Part shown: positions 12,042 to 23,075 of the stretch, in pieces
How positions within the stretch are numbered: the stretch's first letter is position 1
Layout: every line of letters begins with the position of its first letter
DNA from: Nymphaea colorata
Lineage: Eukaryota; Streptophyta; Magnoliopsida; Nymphaeales; Nymphaeaceae
Direction of reading: 5' to 3'
Assembly (NCBI RefSeq): GCF_008831285.2
Contig: NC_045140.1
Coordinates: forward strand, 8,242,505 to 8,306,504
DNA: 64,000 nucleotides
Notes under the pieces: model-generated
Told to the model about the DNA's origin: nothing
Seen by the model: the letters and a program-made list of their open reading frames with translations, nothing else
Databases searched by the model: none
Program-made: the position numbers and the translations under genes

Positions 12042-12884
12042 AAAGAACTGACAATATCTCATGATGAGAACCGATAGGAAAACAGGTCTGAAAGGAGGAA
12101 AAGAAGAAAGGTTTCACCAAAAGCGGGAAAGATCTTCTGTATAAGCCACAAATTGGCACCGGATTCCTTTCAGATACAGAAATCAATAATACTACCCATT
12201 CCTAAGGACTTCCGATGCCCCTTATTTTCTACCCTTCTACTCTTGTAGACAACAGCTATATGATTCAATACTGGTCCATTTTGGTTACCAAGCAGTACTA
12301 CAAAGAGGCCTAATTCAATACTATATGTTAGTAGTACCCTTGGCACATTATTTACCAACCATATATGTGTGGTAAACCCATTGAAGGGAAGTCGTGGCAC
12401 ATATTAAACTGGATAAATTACCTGGAGATAGATACAATTAGTTTTTCTCTGTTGAGATAGACATATATAATTGCAGAATTAATGTTCTCATTTTCTAAGT
12501 ATAAAAATGTGACAATGATATATGAACTACTAAAACATATGGGCTTCTCCAACCGGTATCAAATTTTGATTCGCAAACATGAAGATTCTGTGCTCAAGCC
12601 AGTAGAGGTGATCAAACAGCAGATGAAGCAGTTAGTGACTACAAGGCATTTACATGGACTGGTCCAGACCTGGATTAAACTCCGAACCTATCCCTAAATC
12701 ATACAAAACTCAAAGGAGGCACATAATAGGAGAGCTAGTGCTCAACTGGGAAAACAGTTCTTCAACTTCAATGAGTTCTCCAGCTAATTAAGGCGCAGAG
12801 ATGAACAATAATTCACATTAAGTTGAATAGCGTCACATTGAGTTTCTCAAGTTCTATTCCTAATCAGACAGACAGAACTCTTGC

Positions 12885-13235
12885 AGCCATGCACATCTAC
12901 GTTACACAGGTGCACGAAAACAGCTGCCACATCTGTGTCGATGTTGATGCAGGCCGTGCTTCTTGGACACAACACGTCCAGTATGATAAGTCGACCTGCA
13001 CTAAATTTGACCATTTTGAATGTGCATTGATTAAACTAGCCATAGTATAAAAAGTTCATATAAATATAAATATAGATAAATAAAACTATTAAACAGTTAA
13101 TTAACTATAATACAGTAAATATATATGTAATATATATCCTCATGGCACCTGCTCCTAAACTTTTTTAAAAATTACCATATCTTGCACCTGTATATACACC
13201 TGCACCAGTACTCCGCACATGTGTAGCATAAATGC
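12885..13235 (+). repeat. Dispersed repeat, copy 1 (copy 2 at 18.0 kb)
   Basis: This segment and 18000-18375 share the same series of blocks in the same order and orientation. These are a GTGC...GACACA-CACGTCC block, ATTGATTAAA, CTATTAA(A/G)CAGTTAATTAACTAT, then a C-rich CACCTGC block ending near GTGTAGC or CTACATAGG. The copies have diverged, with indels. No coding capacity is visible. It is most likely a non-autonomous transposable element of undetermined class. Confidence 0.55.
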
Positions 13236-13391
13236 CCATTTAACACATAATGTTAAAAGAAAAGAAAAAAAGTCGGTATCTTACTGTGATTATCCTAAAC
13301 TTGTTCAAGAATCAGCTTCCAAAACCGAACTCACTAATTATACTTTTAGTTTTCCTTTTTAACCAAGGAACTTGGTTCACATGGTAAAGTG

Positions 13392-13850
13392 GTATAGCTA
13401 GGGGCAAGCTCGACTCGTTAAAGCTCGGCCCGTGAACGAGTTCGAGCCAAGTCATTTGCTTAACGAGCTCGAGTTCATGAGTTGACTCGTTCAAATAATC
13501 GAGTTGGGTTCGAATTCAACATGTAACTGCCGAGTCGAGCTTGAGTCTTAATCGAGTCGAGCTCGAGGTCAACACGTAACAATGAATATCAATTATATTC
13601 AGACAAGTTTATCGAGCCTTAATCGAGTCGAGCTCGAGGTCAACACGTAATGATGAATATCAATTCTATTCAAACAAGTTTGTCGAGCCTTAATCAAGTC
13701 GACATCGAGCTCCACACGTAACTGCCAAGTCGAGTTTGAGCTGCTTCTGTTGAGCTATTCTCTAGCTTGAAGTTTTATTAGTCAAGCCGAGTTTGAGCTG
13801 ACTGAACTCGGGCTCGACTTGGCTCGTGTTGGTCCCTAGCTATAGCGGCC
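13392..13850 (-). mobile_element. GAGCTCGA-rich element with 71-bp repeats, copy 1
   Basis: The segment is packed with GAGTCGAGCTCGAG words and has inverted edges TATAGCTAGGG and CCCTAGCTATA. Inside, the word ACACGTA recurs at 13572, 13643 and 13714, an exact 71-bp period, each followed by AATGAATATCAATT-like sequence. The same element lies on the opposite strand at 59155-59705, including the block AAGTCATTTGCTTAA near one end. TAGCTA at both outer edges may be a target duplication, though it is palindromic. There is no coding capacity. Confidence 0.65.
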
Positions 13851-13859
13851 AGGCAAGAT

Positions 13860-14690
13860 ATCAACAGGTTAGGCCTCGAGATAGCTGCACACTTCAAAAA
13901 GGCCAAACTTGTTTAAGTGATGGGTAGGTTCACAACGTGCAGACCTTTGTCTGAGTTATCTACTCACACCAAAAGTTAGCAAAAACACGGTGTGCTTTTC
14001 TGGGCATGCGGAAAGTCTTGTTCTATCAAATGCAACCGAATCCTAGAGAACTACTTAGTTCCTGAGCAGCTAAATCGGCCCAAGATCTCCCGATTATGGA
14101 TTATTTCATTTTCAGCACTGACTGTAACTATTATTTAATGTCACTAAGAAATGAACTACAATTCTCTGTTAAAAAATAAATTAGTCTAATCCGTATTGTT
14201 TCTTAGTTATTATTTTGCAAGCACATCATAAATTCTAGTTATTTGATTGTATTTACTTGGTAGTCACTTCAACTTTTTTATTGTTTTACAGTAAAATTAC
14301 CGTGTAAAAATGTGTGGTCTGACCTAGTGAGTTGCCCCGAGTCAATTCGTTGATCGATGATCCAGCGATGAGCTTCACTCGAGCTCGATTCACAAGTTGA
14401 CCAACTATATCCAAGAGTGCCCAATCGCTACTCAACATTGATTTTCAATCTTTAACACCAACCACTAGGACCTTCACCTTAGGACTCATCAACAAAAAAA
14501 AAAAACGTGAATTTCTGACTATGTGCATAAAAGAACAACTTGAGGCCACGAATCTAGCGAATATATTTCATGGCAGCTCTTATCGAATAAAAAGGAATGA
14601 CTTGAAATTTTAAATCAACGGTTAACTATCGATATGATGTGCACCGGCCGGTCGATGCGCCTCAATCTTTCAATTGATTCATTCGCTTCC
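13860..14690. other. Intergenic upstream of RPE
   Basis: No gene is recognised. A poly-A tract lies near 14492-14505. Short GAGCTCGA-like words near 14380 may be debris of the element family at 13.4 kb. Confidence 0.4.
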
Positions 14691-14700
14691 ATCATGTCAG

Positions 14701-14826
14701 AAAAAAATGGACATGGATTTGAATATTGAACTGAGAATCCAACCCGAAACTTTTTTCCATGTATGAAAAATGGGCATGGATTTGAAAATGGAACCTATAA
14801 ACCGACCCGTTTTCGCGCTCTTGGTT
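14701..14826. repeat. 63-bp imperfect tandem duplication upstream of RPE
   Basis: The words ATGGACATGGATTTGAA (14707) and ATGGGCATGGATTTGAA (14770), then AATCCAACCCG and AAACCGACCCG, repeat with a 63-bp offset. The duplicated block ends about 150 bases before the RPE start codon, so it lies in the likely promoter or leader. Confidence 0.65.
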
Positions 14827-14948
14827 TCGCGGGAGGCGGCGTGGACCCTACGCCCACCCACCAATTGCCCCTTGCTCGCTTTCACTCTCTCTCTCTTTAG
14901 ACCACCAAACTGCACAGGCTTGGGCAATAGACATTCAACGCAGCGGGG

Positions 14949-14976
14949 GAGAGAGAGAGAGAGAGAGAGAGAGAGA
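14949..14976 (+). promoter_or_regulatory. (GA)n tract in the RPE 5' leader
   Basis: About 14 GA units end four bases before the RPE ATG (GAAGCCATGG). (GA)n in plant promoters and leaders is a known binding target of BPC/GAGA-binding factors; that this copy works so is inference. Confidence 0.6.
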
Positions 14977-14980
14977 AGCC

Positions 14981-17900
14981 ATGGTTGCCGCCAAGATCGC
15001 TCCATCGATGCTGTCTTCAGATTTCGCGAATCTGGCGTCGGAGGCCGATTACATGCTCCGTTGCGGCGCCGACTGGCTGCACATGGATATAATGGTACCC
15101 CTTCACTTCCTCCCACCTGTCTTTTCTTTCTCCTCTTGGTTCGATTGGTTGTTGGTATGCCGTGATTCTGTACGCTTTGTTGGGTGATTGAGAAAAGGAA
15201 ACATGAGATCTCATGTTGATTGTTTACTGGTGGCGTTTCGTTGTCAGAAAAAGATGTCAATTACGGCGTTTTGACAATTAGATGGTTCTCTTTCAGGCGG
15301 GAAATCCCTTTTCTCAGTTGCTTTCGACACGGGGTTCTTTTCCTTTTTCGTTGAGATTATAGTGTTGTGATTGATTTTGGCAATCTATGTTGTTCTTTTG
15401 ATCAACACCAGTTGAACCAGTTCAATACGAAATGGTCATGCCTTTTGTGCTCAGTCTATGTTCTTTGATCAACACCATTTGAACTGGGTCCAACACTAAA
15501 TGATCATGCCTTTTGTGTTTATCATTGCTTGCTAGAAATATGATTATATCGAATTAATTTGAAATAAAAATAAAACTAGATCAATTTGAGATGTTGATTT
15601 CTTTCAAGAAGCTGTCTAGTGACCTTTAATGTAAGGGAGGCTTTTCTCGCACACAAGTAAGCTTAGGAGTCCTTATTCAAACTGCAGCTATATACTTAAC
15701 AGATCAATTCAAACTACAGCTATATGCTTAATAGATCAAAGGGCATAGTGTAGCTAGTCAGGCCAGAGGCGTGTGAAGTGGCATGTCTTTAGTTCGTTTC
15801 CCGTTGGGTACTCGGCCTCTGTGTTTTAAGCAGTGGGCATGATACCTAAGCACCACTGCAATCTGTAACCCAAAACTTCAGGCTGGGGGAATTGGGGGTT
15901 GGGGGAGTTGGGGGGCGTGTGGGGTTTGGGCATTTTTAAGTGGTAGGTCGTAAGCCTCCTACTCCGTGGAGATAGCTCAAAAGCTCAATTATTAAAGGTG
16001 TCATTGTCGACTTCTACAATTATGTTATGTTTCCTACTTGATTTGAAGATTTTATGTGTACATAATAATAATTGATGTGTCTTGTGGTGTTCCTGCAGGA
16101 TGGGTACGTCAGGATGGTGTAGTTACACTGTGCAATATTTCCCTTCAGCCGTTTCCTTACATAAACATGTTTTGAATTGCTGTGCCTGTTTATATCATGC
16201 TGCTGTATGGCACATGTCTTGCCATTTTTGGTGGTTCAAAATCATGGATATCTGTTTCTCCATTTTTCCTGTTCTTGAAAGAAACACCTGCAGAAAGGGA
16301 TGTGATGCTTCATTCTGTTTCTTGCCAGAAAAGTGCTGGTGCAACCGTGCAAGCATACACTGTATGATCACACCTTTGGTTAGCAAGTGGGACTATAAGT
16401 TGATATGCCAGTATAAAAGCGTCTACACATAATAAACCGAAGATAACATTGAATACCTTTTGCAAAATATTGTGGCATGTGGATGCATGCTGAAGTCTGC
16501 AATTTGATAACTGAGGTCAAGGGCAGAGACCTTGGATCAAAGCATGCACCTTGGACTTCGTTAACCTGCCTTGCCTTAACTGTTTTTGCAATCAAGTTCT
16601 GCACCAATGTTGAGAAAACTTTTGCACTAGGTTATATGGTCAAAACATTTTTCCTACATAAATAATTTAAAAAGGGTTTACTCGTATTGAGTTCATTATT
16701 TCAGGCACTTCGTTCCAAATCTAACCATTGGAGCTCCTGTTATTGAGAGCCTGAGGAAGCACACCAGGTAATATAGTTTCTTGCTTTCCTTTTCTTATTA
16801 TTCACTGATTTGGACTAACGATGTCGTCTTTCCTTTCTTTTCTTCAACAAATTTTTTGATGGGGGCCTAAAGAGCATATCTTGATTGCCACCTTATGGTT
16901 ACGAATCCTCTTGATTATGTGGAGCCATTAGCAAAGGCTGGGGCATCAGGTTTCACTTTCCATGTTGAAGCTTCTAAAGGTGAGTGCTGAATAAGCATGG
17001 GTGATCTTTGATTATTGCTGCCAACTACCCTTTTTCAGAAATTTTTGCTGGCTTGACATGCAGATAATTGGCAAGAGGTTGTTAGAAGTGTGAAGGCAAA
17101 GGGGATGCGGCCTGGTGTAGCATTAAAGCCTGGAACTCCTGTCACTGACGTTTATCCATTGGTGTGTCTCATGTCTGCCATTCTCATCCCAGTGGGATCT
17201 GCATTATTTTATGGTCTGATGTAATATAAATGCATTAATCTAGTTTCTGAATCCTGTTAAGTGTTAATGTTATAGCTATAAAATACAGTGGCATTCCCTA
17301 TGACTTGGATGCACATGTTCTCTGTGGAGGACACAACATGTGCAGTTGATTTAGTTCCCCAACTGTAACAGCTAAAGGCTTTCACTTCCCTTGGTTTATT
17401 TTAGTGGATCCTTTGCCTTTGAGATCCTTTGTGCACTTTCCTTCGAGATATCAACAGTAGGCTGTCTTCTCTCATGTCCATTTGTCTTTATGTGTGCTTT
17501 TCAAAGCACTACCGTTGTGCATTTTCAAGTGAAGCAGTATGGATGGGCTTGTTGTGGCTGTTGGCATGCTTAACTCTAGTTTTTGTTCATGTCGTAAACA
17601 TAAATCGGTGTACTGGATCTGAGATTCTTGTACCCATCTTTCATGCAGGCAAAGATACTTAAATGTGACTTCAAATAGTTGACCTAGTTTCATGCCTTCA
17701 GGTAGATGATGAAGTGCCTGTGGAGATGGTCCTTGTAATGACAGTAGAACCTGGGTTCGGTGGACAGAAGTTTATGCCAGAAACGATGGAAAAAGTAAGG
17801 TCATTTGCTTAGAAATTATCACAGTTGCAACTTTTTCTTGCCTTCAAACTAGTTCCTTTTATTTATCTTGGCTATTCTGTTCAGGTTCGTGCATTGAGAC

Positions 17901-19659
17901 AGAAGTATCCTTCACTTGATATAGAGGTACATTGTTGTTGTAACTCCACAGTTCCATTATTCATTTTCTTCTTGTTTAGCATTGTCTTCCCATGTGGAAG
18001 CCTATGTCACATGAATGCACCTAAACAGTTGGCGCATCCATGTCGACAATGGTGCTGGTGCTTTTCCGACACAGCATGTCCAATGTAGTAAGCTGAACCG
18101 GGCTAAAACAGGCCATTTCAAATGTATACTTGATTAAATAACCCTAATACAAAAAAATTATAATGACTTAAATGTAAATATAAATATATAAGGCTATTAA
18201 GCAGTTAATTAACTATATGACATACTATAATACCTAACTATATAACATACTAAAAATATGTATAATAAATGTCCATGCTGCATCTGCACTTAATTTGTTT
18301 TGAAAATTGTCATATCCCACACCAGCATCCCCACCTGCGCCAATACCTGCACCCCACGCCCATGCTACATAGGTGGCAGCTTTGTTTGATGGTCTACTTC
18401 TGAAAGTTGGTATGCTGGAGAAATTATAGAATTTTTTCATGTAGAAGATGCAACCTTTGACAAATTTTATGAATCTGTTGTCCCACCAATGTTTTTGACA
18501 TAAAATTCTTCACGTAAAAAAAAAAAAAATCAGGTTGTTGACATTGGTTATATAACCAATTTAGTTTTGTCAACTTAAATCTAGCTGCACCGTGTAATTG
18601 GTTGAGAATCCAATTTTGAATTTTTGTCCTTTGAAATTTTTTGTGCATCTTGCAGTACCAACTCCTTTTTTTCTTCTGCTAGTGGTGGGGGGAGCAGGGC
18701 TGATTCTGCATCCCTTATGGTTTTGAAGATTAGTGCAACTGGTGTGCCCATGCCACCGGCCAAAAGACTTGGTTAAAAGGCAACTTTTTCCCTTCCTTGG
18801 AGGAAAACCTTTCCTGTATTATCGCCAAGCAAGTGTTTTCACTGAGATATATGGTCAAAAGGTTTCTACCAATACTAGTTACTTATTTTTCAGCGATGCA
18901 GGCACTAGAAACAATTCTTAAAATTTAACCCTCTGCGGCCTCTTCGGTACTTGGCATGCCATTACTTTGCACAGGATATCAGACTGCCAATACTCCATTG
19001 CCGTCCACCTTCTTCCTATTTTTTTTTAAATTCAGGAATCATGACACCTGTTTCTCTGTCCTTTGGGTATGTTTGATTGCCCAGATATATGGGCTGGGAT
19101 GCCCAATATCTGGCAAACGTTAGGGACCAGTTAGACTGGCAGAGGGCCAAACTTGGTTTTTTACCTTGAAAAAGTTTGAAAATCTTTTCAGGCAACAGAA
19201 TACGCCGTTGAGGTGCACTTGAGTCCAGACCTCAAAGGTCATTTTGGTTGCCATTCAACTTCCTGCTAGGTGCTTGGAAGTTGCAATTGAATCTCTTTAT
19301 TTGTCTTCTAATTTATTTTGGCAACCAAAATGCCTGCTGTTCATAATAACCTCTCACCAATAAGTTCACCAGCCAGCGGGATGGTCTTAACTTGGTAAAA
19401 GGGCAGGGAAAATGATACAGTGTCACCGGGAGAGCGGTGAAAAGTATATTAACTAGTATAGCGCAGTATTATTATTTTCCATCTAATTTTAATTCCTTTA
19501 TAGGTTGATGGTGGATTGGGCCCGGATACAATTGGTCAAGCTGCCTCTGCTGGTGCCAACTGCATAGTAGCCGGGAGTTCAGTTTTTAAAGCAAAAGAGC
19601 CAGCTGAAGTTATATCCATCTTGAGGAAAGGTGTTGTGGAAGCGCAGGGACGGAACTGA
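14981..19659 (+). CDS. RPE: Ribulose-phosphate 3-epimerase, cytosolic type
   Basis: Eight exons join in frame to give 225 residues: 14981-15094, 16099-16103, 16705-16767, 16873-16979, 17064-17161, 17702-17794, 17884-17925 and 19504-19659. The enzyme interconverts D-ribulose 5-phosphate and D-xylulose 5-phosphate in the pentose phosphate pathway. Visible family motifs are [14 protein letters not shown] near the start, HMDIMDGHFVPN (His34, Asp36), LDCHLMV (His67), the phosphate-loop region [20 protein letters not shown] (Asp176) and VAGSSVF near 196-202. Together these supply the two His and two Asp metal and catalytic residues of the TIM-barrel family. There is no transit peptide: the protein begins directly with the barrel, which fits the cytosolic rather than the plastid isoform. 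The ATG sits in a strong AAGCCATGG context. Exon 2 is only 5 nt (GATGG) and is needed to keep the frame. Intron 7 holds a dispersed repeat. Confidence 0.95.
15737..15890 (+). mobile_element. tRNA-derived SINE-like element in RPE intron 1
   Basis: The head AAAGGGCATAGTGTAGCTAG resembles a Pol III A-box region, and TAGTTCGTTTCCC about 50 bases later resembles a B box. A similar head, AAGGGGCATAATGTAGCTGG with TAGTTCAATTC, occurs at 34776. Plant tRNA-derived SINEs have this layout. The 3' end is not clear, and a G-rich stretch follows at 15890-15930. It lies in intron 1 of RPE. Confidence 0.5.
18000..18375 (+). repeat. Dispersed repeat, copy 2, in RPE intron 7
   Basis: This is a diverged copy of 12885-13235 in the same orientation, lying in the 1.58-kb intron 7 of RPE. 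The clearest shared block is CTATTAAGCAGTTAATTAAC, followed by a CACC/CCTGC-rich 3' half. Confidence 0.55.
19239..19333. repeat. Small foldback in RPE intron 7
   Basis: GTCATTTTGGTTGCC (19239-19254) and GGCAACCAAAATGCC (19319-19333) are inverted, with a second inner pair AACTTCC and GGAAGTT. It may be a small MITE remnant, and it lies about 170 bases before the last RPE exon. Confidence 0.4.
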
Positions 19660-19700
19660 TTTTTTATGTTTATCAAACAATTGCCGCCAGTCAAATTTTG

Positions 19701-19706
19701 AATAAA
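19701..19706 (+). terminator. Likely polyadenylation signal of RPE
   Basis: AATAAA lies 42 bases after the RPE stop codon in a T-rich context (TTTTGAATAAAGAG), as expected for a plant near-upstream element. Confidence 0.5.
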
Positions 19707-19709
19707 GAG

Positions 19710-19979
19710 TTGATCTTCATGGTCAATCTTTGCATTTCTGGCGTTGTCACCATGATGCGCACCATGACCTGATTTAATTAGGACATAATTTTCTTATCTC
19801 TTGATCTTTGAGTGAAGGTTTGAGAGACTCTTATTTGTATTTGTCTTGAGGAAGGAGTTTTCCCTGCTTCTGTACCAACAATGTAAGGTGATTTTGTAAT
19901 GTTGATTCTATGTAGTTTAGCCTGTTCCTTTATCACTTTGTAAGATCTTATTATATTGATGACTTGGTAGACAAAACGC

Positions 19980-20010
<31 letters not shown>

Positions 20011-21060
20011 TCACACACAATAATAAATAATAATAATAATAATAGTAAGCAGAACAATTTCCTTATTGACATTGTCCTTATGCTTACTTGCACGTAAACT
20101 TGTGAATAAATTTTGTGAAAAATTAATAGCTCTAACTGTAATGTATCTCTCTCTCTCATTAACGTATCTCTGTCTCTGGTTATAAGATTAGATTTTTTAG
20201 AGTACCAAACAATCTGTATCCATCTATCCTGTTTTTTTTTTGAAAAAATTGTTAAAATTATCAATTTGGATAGCAATATTTCTAGCTTTTGTGTACCATA
20301 AAAACATCAATTCTAGTCACATAGGCACGTGCCAAACGATACAAGACTTGCTGGATCCTTAATTTTTAATAAAGGATTTGTGATTCGAGTAATCATTCTT
20401 TGAAATATCTGGTAGATTGGAGGAGCAGATGGTTTTTATATACACACACACACCAACTATCAAACTAGAGTCCTCCATCTAAAAGCAGATGGATGGCGCT
20501 AATTGATTTTTTTTTTTCTTTAACTTTCCTCTACTGCCCACCATCAGCTGGGGCTATGCTTCCATGTAGATTCCAAGATCTGTCTTGAGAATGTCCGACC
20601 TTCTTGTAATATGTGAACTTCAATTGTTGCTTTCCCTTAAAACTTATATTATTTGAGGTGATTGGTTTGATGTTTTCTTTAGGTTCAACTTTGAACACCA
20701 TTTAGTCTTGCTTCAGAGCAGCATCTTGTTTTCTTACTTCTTTCTCTCCATTCATCACCTTCCTTCTGGTTTCTTCCCTTTTGATAATTAAGCATACACT
20801 ATTGAAAGAAGATATTTGTTTTTTCATTAGAATCTAAATGCAAAAACTATCAAGCTCTTGTCCATTTCCTGCTAACAACTAAATGATTTTGCATTCATTT
20901 GCTCTTTGCCTGATAATCTCGAAATTTGGAGTTATAGAGCGACGGCACATTAGCTCGTCCCACATCCCCTTAAGATTTCTCAAATACAAGCGGAATGGAC
21001 AATCACCTTACTAAAGTTGACATGCCCATGTCAAGTTTGCTTCACCCATAGATTCTACAA
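19710..21060. other. Intergenic with microsatellites
   Basis: No gene is recognised. A (TC)n then (AC)n tract at about 19981-20018 and an AATAATAAT tract at 20021-20045 are visible, plus CT tracts near 20146. The 20940-21060 end may belong to the minus-strand Copia fragment that follows. Confidence 0.4.
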
Positions 21061-21065
21061 GTGAA

Positions 21066-21495
21066 TCATAAAACTCCTTTGCATAATCGAGAAATAAGAA
21101 ACCCTTGACTATTGTGAGCTCCATTGAGTTGGGGGAGCCACAAGTTCACTGTTTGATCATTGGCTTCCAACTCGTCATAACCAAGGTTGCCCTTCAGATG
21201 AGTGACAAACTTACCATTCACGTACCCTATCATTGACTTGTCCCACAAATAACAGGTTACTGATTTGTCCCATAGGACATAGTTCACCTCGTTCAAAGGC
21301 ATCATAGTAATCATGAGAGATGGATCTGGTATCTTCATGATTGTTTTCACAATTACCTTTTGGCTTTGAGGGTTTTGGGGGTTTCCTATATTCACCATTG
21401 TTGAACTCTTTATCTATTGCACATATTGCCTCCTATGCATTTTGAGTCTCCTACTCGAATGTCGATGCCCTTAGATGAGCTCTACTACCATATCA
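21066..21495 (-). mobile_element. Copia retrotransposon 5' fragment (PBS and gag start)
   Basis: On the minus strand an open frame (21398-21066) reads as the N-terminal Copia gag region. PLNEVNYVLW is followed by GYVNGKFVTHLKG and a W(L)PQLNG end, the spacing of the UBN2/Copia gag N-terminal domain. Upstream on the same strand is TGGTAGTAGAGCTCA (plus positions about 21476-21490), close to the methionine-tRNA primer-binding site TGGTATCAGAGC of Copia elements. The rest of the element is missing or unrecognisable. The unit points away from the Copia relic at 23.3-26.5 kb and is a separate insertion. Confidence 0.6.
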
Positions 21496-22100
21496 AAGTC
21501 TAAGAGTCTGGTTGAACATAGTAAGGAACTCACATAGGCTTTGAGAAACTGACACAAAGCAGAAAGAAAAACTTTATTTCCATAATGCAATTCATACAAG
21601 TGCTTTACATTTGTTACACAATTATAGAGTTATGGGGCCAATTAGGGGGCTTCTTGGACAAGCTTCTAGTTTCCTTTAAGAATTCATATATTACAATGCC
21701 CAACCAAGGTAGAATGCTCCACCGAAGGCAATAGGCCGATGCCTTAAAACATGTATGCTCGTTACTACATTCTCTATAGTGGGGAATCTAGGAAATTTTT
21801 ACCATATAATCTCACATGTGGTTCGCGCAGCTGAATGTAAAGTTGTTCTACATCTTACAGGTACAATTCGGTACAACTTAGGAGCTGTTTGCAATGAAAA
21901 CAATAATATGCTATATATCTGACCAATTAGATTGAGACAGATCCACAGAACGCTATAATACACTTCCGTGAATGCTCCAATTTTTGGGATAAATATATGA
22001 AACAATATATTATAGTTCTTATTATCAAACAAGCTTTTATAGTTCTTCAAAAGAACCTCTCTATTATATACTACTTATTAAAGGGGGAGACTCTACAAAT
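21496..22100 (-). mobile_element. Possible LTR of the minus-strand Copia fragment
   Basis: By position this is where the 5' LTR should lie, next to the primer-binding-site-like sequence. On the minus strand an AATAAAG word occurs about 80 bases before the primer site, as in many LTRs. I could not find matched LTR ends, so the assignment rests on position. Confidence 0.25.
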
Positions 22101-22504
22101 GCTAAGGTTGTGACTTGTTAGTATCCTAGACTCAAATTTTCAATTTTCAATTTGTTAAATACTCATTCGACCTATATTGGACCTAAACAAACCTTAACCT
22201 TCTACGACTTAACCAACATTAATCTTGGTGATATTTAGGAGGTTTGAATGTTTGCTCTAGCATTCTCTGCTTAATTTCAATCTAAAACAACATCCAAAGC
22301 CAAAGATGCACCAAAGTGCTCCATAGAATCCCATTGTTAAGGTTTTAGGCCTCTTCCCCATTGAAATTGATATTTAATTTACAAATCACCCTATTTGAGT
22401 CTAGAATCAACGCATATACCTGGTCAGCTTCTTATGAATCATCACCTTCCCCTCGCTTTCTTCTTCTTTTTTCTTCTTTTTTTATCCTTCGCCTCCCCCA
22501 CATT

Positions 22505-22680
22505 CCTTCCCCATTCTTTGAGCTCGACTCAAACTTGCTCATTAAAACTTGACTCGAGCTCGATGCTGCATTGTCGAGTTGAGTTCCAGCCTGTTCTATG
22601 GAGCTTGTGCTTGAGTTTTTTTTAATAGAGTCAAGCTCAAGCTAGCCCGGCTTGAATTCAACTCATCTCATGTGCAGCCC
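22505..22680. repeat. GAGCTCGA-type repeat fragment
   Basis: Words such as GAGCTCGACTCAAACTTG, GACTCGAGCTCGATG and GAGTCAAGCTCAAGC resemble the element family at 13.4 and 59.2 kb, but the 71-bp unit is absent. It is probably a decayed copy. Confidence 0.4.
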
Positions 22681-22990
22681 TACCCATATTTGACCACCCC
22701 ACTCATTTTAACCCAAGTTTACCCTTCTACTTGCAGTCAGATGTCTCGCTTATACCTAAGCTAAGTTTACTCCTATTCTTCATCTTTTATTCAATACCTA
22801 GCAGGTCTTTAATCTTACATTCAATGTATGCCCTTCATGTTTTCAATTAATATCCATGTATCCAAGTAGAAATCACATTTTTGCCATTGAGATTCCTATT
22901 TAATTCCCATTACTTCTCTAGATTAAAATCAAGTTCTAATTAACAAACACCTTCCTAATTGCATCTCCTAATTACGGGTTTGGTTTTTCA

Positions 22991-23075
22991 CACTACAACA
23001 AAAGCTTATATCTGCTATGACCACTGCTTAGGGCATGGGTCGTAGTGGATAATCCATCCGTAGACGCATTTTATT
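22991..23075 (+). mobile_element. CACTA (En/Spm) terminus
   Basis: CACTACAACAAAAGC matches the terminal inverted repeat of plant CACTA elements (CACTACAANAAAA). It is followed by a subterminal region with GGTCGTAGTGG-like repeats, as expected. The opposite terminus (TTTTGTTGTAGTG) was not found in the window. It may be the 5' end of the same element whose transposase relic starts at 26496. Confidence 0.6.

Noticed and set aside
14697-15260. 187-codon minus-strand open frame over RPE exon 1
   Set aside because: It is the shadow of RPE exon 1 and of the (GA)n leader on the opposite strand.
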